The notes beneath the pieces were generated by a model. It was not told the DNA's origin, did not search any database, and was given only the letters and a program-made list of their open reading frames with translations. The translations under genes were made by a program, and so were the position numbers. A stretch of DNA of 6,579 nt. Source: Candidatus Rifleibacteriota bacterium. Lineage in GTDB: Bacteria; Muiribacteriota; Ozemobacteria; Ozemobacterales; Ozemobacteraceae. This document shows positions 5,383 through 6,579 of the stretch, piece after piece. The stretch spans positions 1 through 6,579 of the forward strand of contig JAQUZA010000183.1 in the NCBI GenBank assembly GCA_028691595.1, written 5' to 3'. Position 1 is the first letter of the stretch. Each line of letters starts with the position of its first letter.

Positions 5383-6418
5383 TCGTCTGGCTGACGGTAA
5401 TTGCAGCAGCAGAAGCATTTGCAGCGGTAAACAATTGCCCGATGATTTCTTCAAGAGGTGCATCTTCAATGGTAAGATCGGCAATCTGACCGGTCGAATA
5501 GAGGCAGGCGGCCAGTTCGCCAACCAGTTCGCGATTCACAAGAAAGCGAAAAAGCTGGCCCTCGCGGTGAATAAGCCGACAACCTTCGCGCAGCTGGCAT
5601 GGAAACTCGCCATTATTGATGATAACCGTCATGATTTTCTCGGGACGCATGCGGTCGGTCAGCTCTCTTAGGCGGCCGTCAAAAATCTTGCCACCGTTAT
5701 TAATGACAATTACTCTTTGTGCCAGTGCGGCCACGTCGTCCATGTAGTGCGAAGTCAGTAATATCGTAGGTTTGAAGCGGCGATGGTAATCGAGCAGAAA
5801 GGTGCGGATCTTCTTCTGCATCAGAATATCAAGGCCAATGGTGGGCTCATCGAGAAAAAGGATTGCCGGCTGATGCAGCAGCGAAACGGCCAGTTCACAG
5901 CGCATGCGCTGCCCGAGCGAAAGTTTGCGAGTCTGGGTTTCGAGGCAGTCACCTATTTCAAGCATGTCGACCAGCTCATCGATGCGTGTCCGGTATTGTT
6001 CATCAGAAAGCCCATAAATTCGGCGGTGAATTTCAAATGTTTCCTGAGGTGGCAGATCCCACCAGAGGTTCTGCTTTTGCCCCATTACCAGCGAAATACT
6101 TTTGAGAAACTCATGATCGCGATTGAACGGGTTAAAACCAAGAACTTCAATGCTGCCGGCGCTTGGCACCAGCAGGCCTGAAAGCATTTTAAGCGTTGTG
6201 GTTTTGCCAGCCCCGTTCGGGCCAAGAAAACCGATGATCTCACCGCGGTTTATGCACATGTCGAGGTCGACAACAGCATTAACGGTTTTATAAACCGGCG
6301 AAAAGAAATTGCGAAAACTGGCAGCCAGCCCTTCGCTCTTGAGTCTGATGCTGAACCGCCGGCTGAGCTGCCGGGTGACAATTGCTGTTTCACTGGTTGA
6401 ATTGATCATGACCAGCAT
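5375..6418 (-). CDS. ABC-2 exporter ATP-binding protein
   Basis: A 347-aa ATPase, first gene of the minus-strand block. Motifs are complete: Walker A GPNGAGKTT (66-74), Q-loop GQKQNLWWDLP (113-123), signature LSLGQRMRC (166-174), Walker B ILFLDEPTIGLD (186-197) and H-loop TSHYMDD (222-228). The signature has Leu where most ABC proteins have Gly; LSLGQR-M-R is common among ATPases paired with DUF990-type permeases, so this is not a defect. The N-terminal 43 residues, including YKTVNAVVDLD just before the core, and the C-terminal domain from about 245 to 347 (regulatory type, as in multidrug and daunorubicin-like exporters) also fit. It should dimerise and power the two following permeases. ATG 6418 is chosen as the first start; ATG 6409 would remove only three residues. 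The ribosome binding site is weak (GGGGCGGG upstream). Confidence 0.92.
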   Translation of the reverse strand: MLVMINSTSETAIVTRQLSRRFSIRLKSEGLAASFRNFFSPVYKTVNAVVDLDMCINRGEIIGFLGPNGAGKTTTLKMLSGLLVPSAGSIEVLGFNPFNRDHEFLKSISLVMGQKQNLWWDLPPQETFEIHRRIYGLSDEQYRTRIDELVDMLEIGDCLETQTRKLSLGQRMRCELAVSLLHQPAILFLDEPTIGLDILMQKKIRTFLLDYHRRFKPTILLTSHYMDDVAALAQRVIVINNGGKIFDGRLRELTDRMRPEKIMTVIINNGEFPCQLREGCRLIHREGQLFRFLVNRELVGELAACLYSTGQIADLTIEDAPLEEIIGQLFTAANASAAAITVSQTNV

Positions 6419-6472
6419 ATTACCCGCCCCGCCAATTATTTACAAGCGGTTACCCCAATGGTACTGCGGCAG

Positions 6473-6501
6473 TTGATTTTGTGGAGGTAATGGAGTATTA
6501 A
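6473..6501 (+). promoter_or_regulatory. predicted sigma70-like promoter for the right-edge gene
   Basis: TTGATT (6473-6478) and TATTAA (6496-6501) are separated by 17 bases, the ideal spacing, and each matches four of six consensus bases. They lie 40 bases before the start at 6542. The assignment rests on pattern alone. The minus-strand operon starting at 6418 must also have its promoter in this 123-bp divergent region, but I see no clear one. Confidence 0.4.
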
Positions 6502-6541
6502 ATAGGGGTCGTATTTTGATCGCACCAACAGGAGAAAAAGC

Positions 6542-6579
6542 ATGTCCAAGGGCCCCATTTCAACATTCATTGAAAAGCA
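6542..6579 (+). CDS. 5' end of a possible deoxyhypusine synthase-like gene (partial)
   Basis: ATG 6542 follows AGGAG (6530-6534) at seven bases, a strong ribosome binding site, so a gene start here is well supported. Only 12 full codons are present, reading MSKGPISTFIEK and then a partial codon. The M-(S/T)-K-G-P-(I/V)-S-x-FI start agrees with my memory of bacterial deoxyhypusine synthase-like proteins (PF01916), which use NAD and spermidine and in some bacteria may act in polyamine rather than eIF5A metabolism. This identification rests on a very short match and could be wrong. The gene runs out of the window and is divergent from the ABC-2 operon. Confidence 0.5.
   Translation, partial: MSKGPISTFIEK

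Noticed and set aside
5383..5523. N-terminal extension of the first ABC-2 permease to a TTG start
   Set aside because: The extension overlaps the ATPase gene in another frame, has no ribosome binding site, and is not needed for the usual family length.
5783..6181. Plus-strand open frames inside the ABC-2 ATPase gene
   Set aside because: The minus-strand frame encodes Walker A, signature and Walker B motifs across this stretch, so these are shadows.

Overview
The window holds two complete gene blocks that converge at about 3740-3780, plus the first codons of another gene at the right edge. Base composition is mixed (about half G+C by eye). Most plus-strand genes have clear AGGAG-type ribosome binding sites. 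Signal peptides, a MacB/LolE-type permease and periplasmic-type domains suggest a Gram-negative (diderm) bacterium. I cannot name a lineage from this sequence. There are no mobile elements, CRISPR arrays, rRNA or tRNA genes that I can see.

Plus-strand block (58-3757): five tightly ordered genes. They are (1) an exported FMN-binding-like protein with an N-terminal cysteine motif, (2) a membrane-anchored OB-fold-like protein with a CPxxGCW motif, (3) a MacB/FtsX-type ABC permease whose periplasmic domain carries a Cys-Pro-Tyr-Glu-Ala-Ala motif, (4) its LolD/MacB-type ATPase, and (5) an unrecognised single-pass membrane protein of 158 aa. No MacA-like adaptor is present. My inference is that the permease and ATPase form one ABC complex working with the cysteine-bearing exported proteins, perhaps in metal or thiol/redox handling at the envelope. 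The substrate is unknown. A 125-bp gap with a weak hairpin separates genes 2 and 3, so there may be two transcription units.

Convergence point: a near-perfect 32-nt inverted repeat (3739-3770) with an A-tract on one arm and a T-tract on the other spans the stop codon of gene 5. It looks like a bidirectional terminator serving both blocks.

Minus-strand block (6418 down to 3780): an ABC ATPase followed by two different ABC-2 type permeases of the DUF990 (ABC2_membrane_6) kind, with overlapping gene ends. It reads as a complete three-gene heteromeric ABC-2 exporter of unknown substrate.

Right edge (6419-6579): a divergent intergenic region with a plausible sigma70-like promoter, then a good ribosome binding site and the first 12 codons of a gene. 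Its N-terminus recalls bacterial deoxyhypusine synthase-like proteins.
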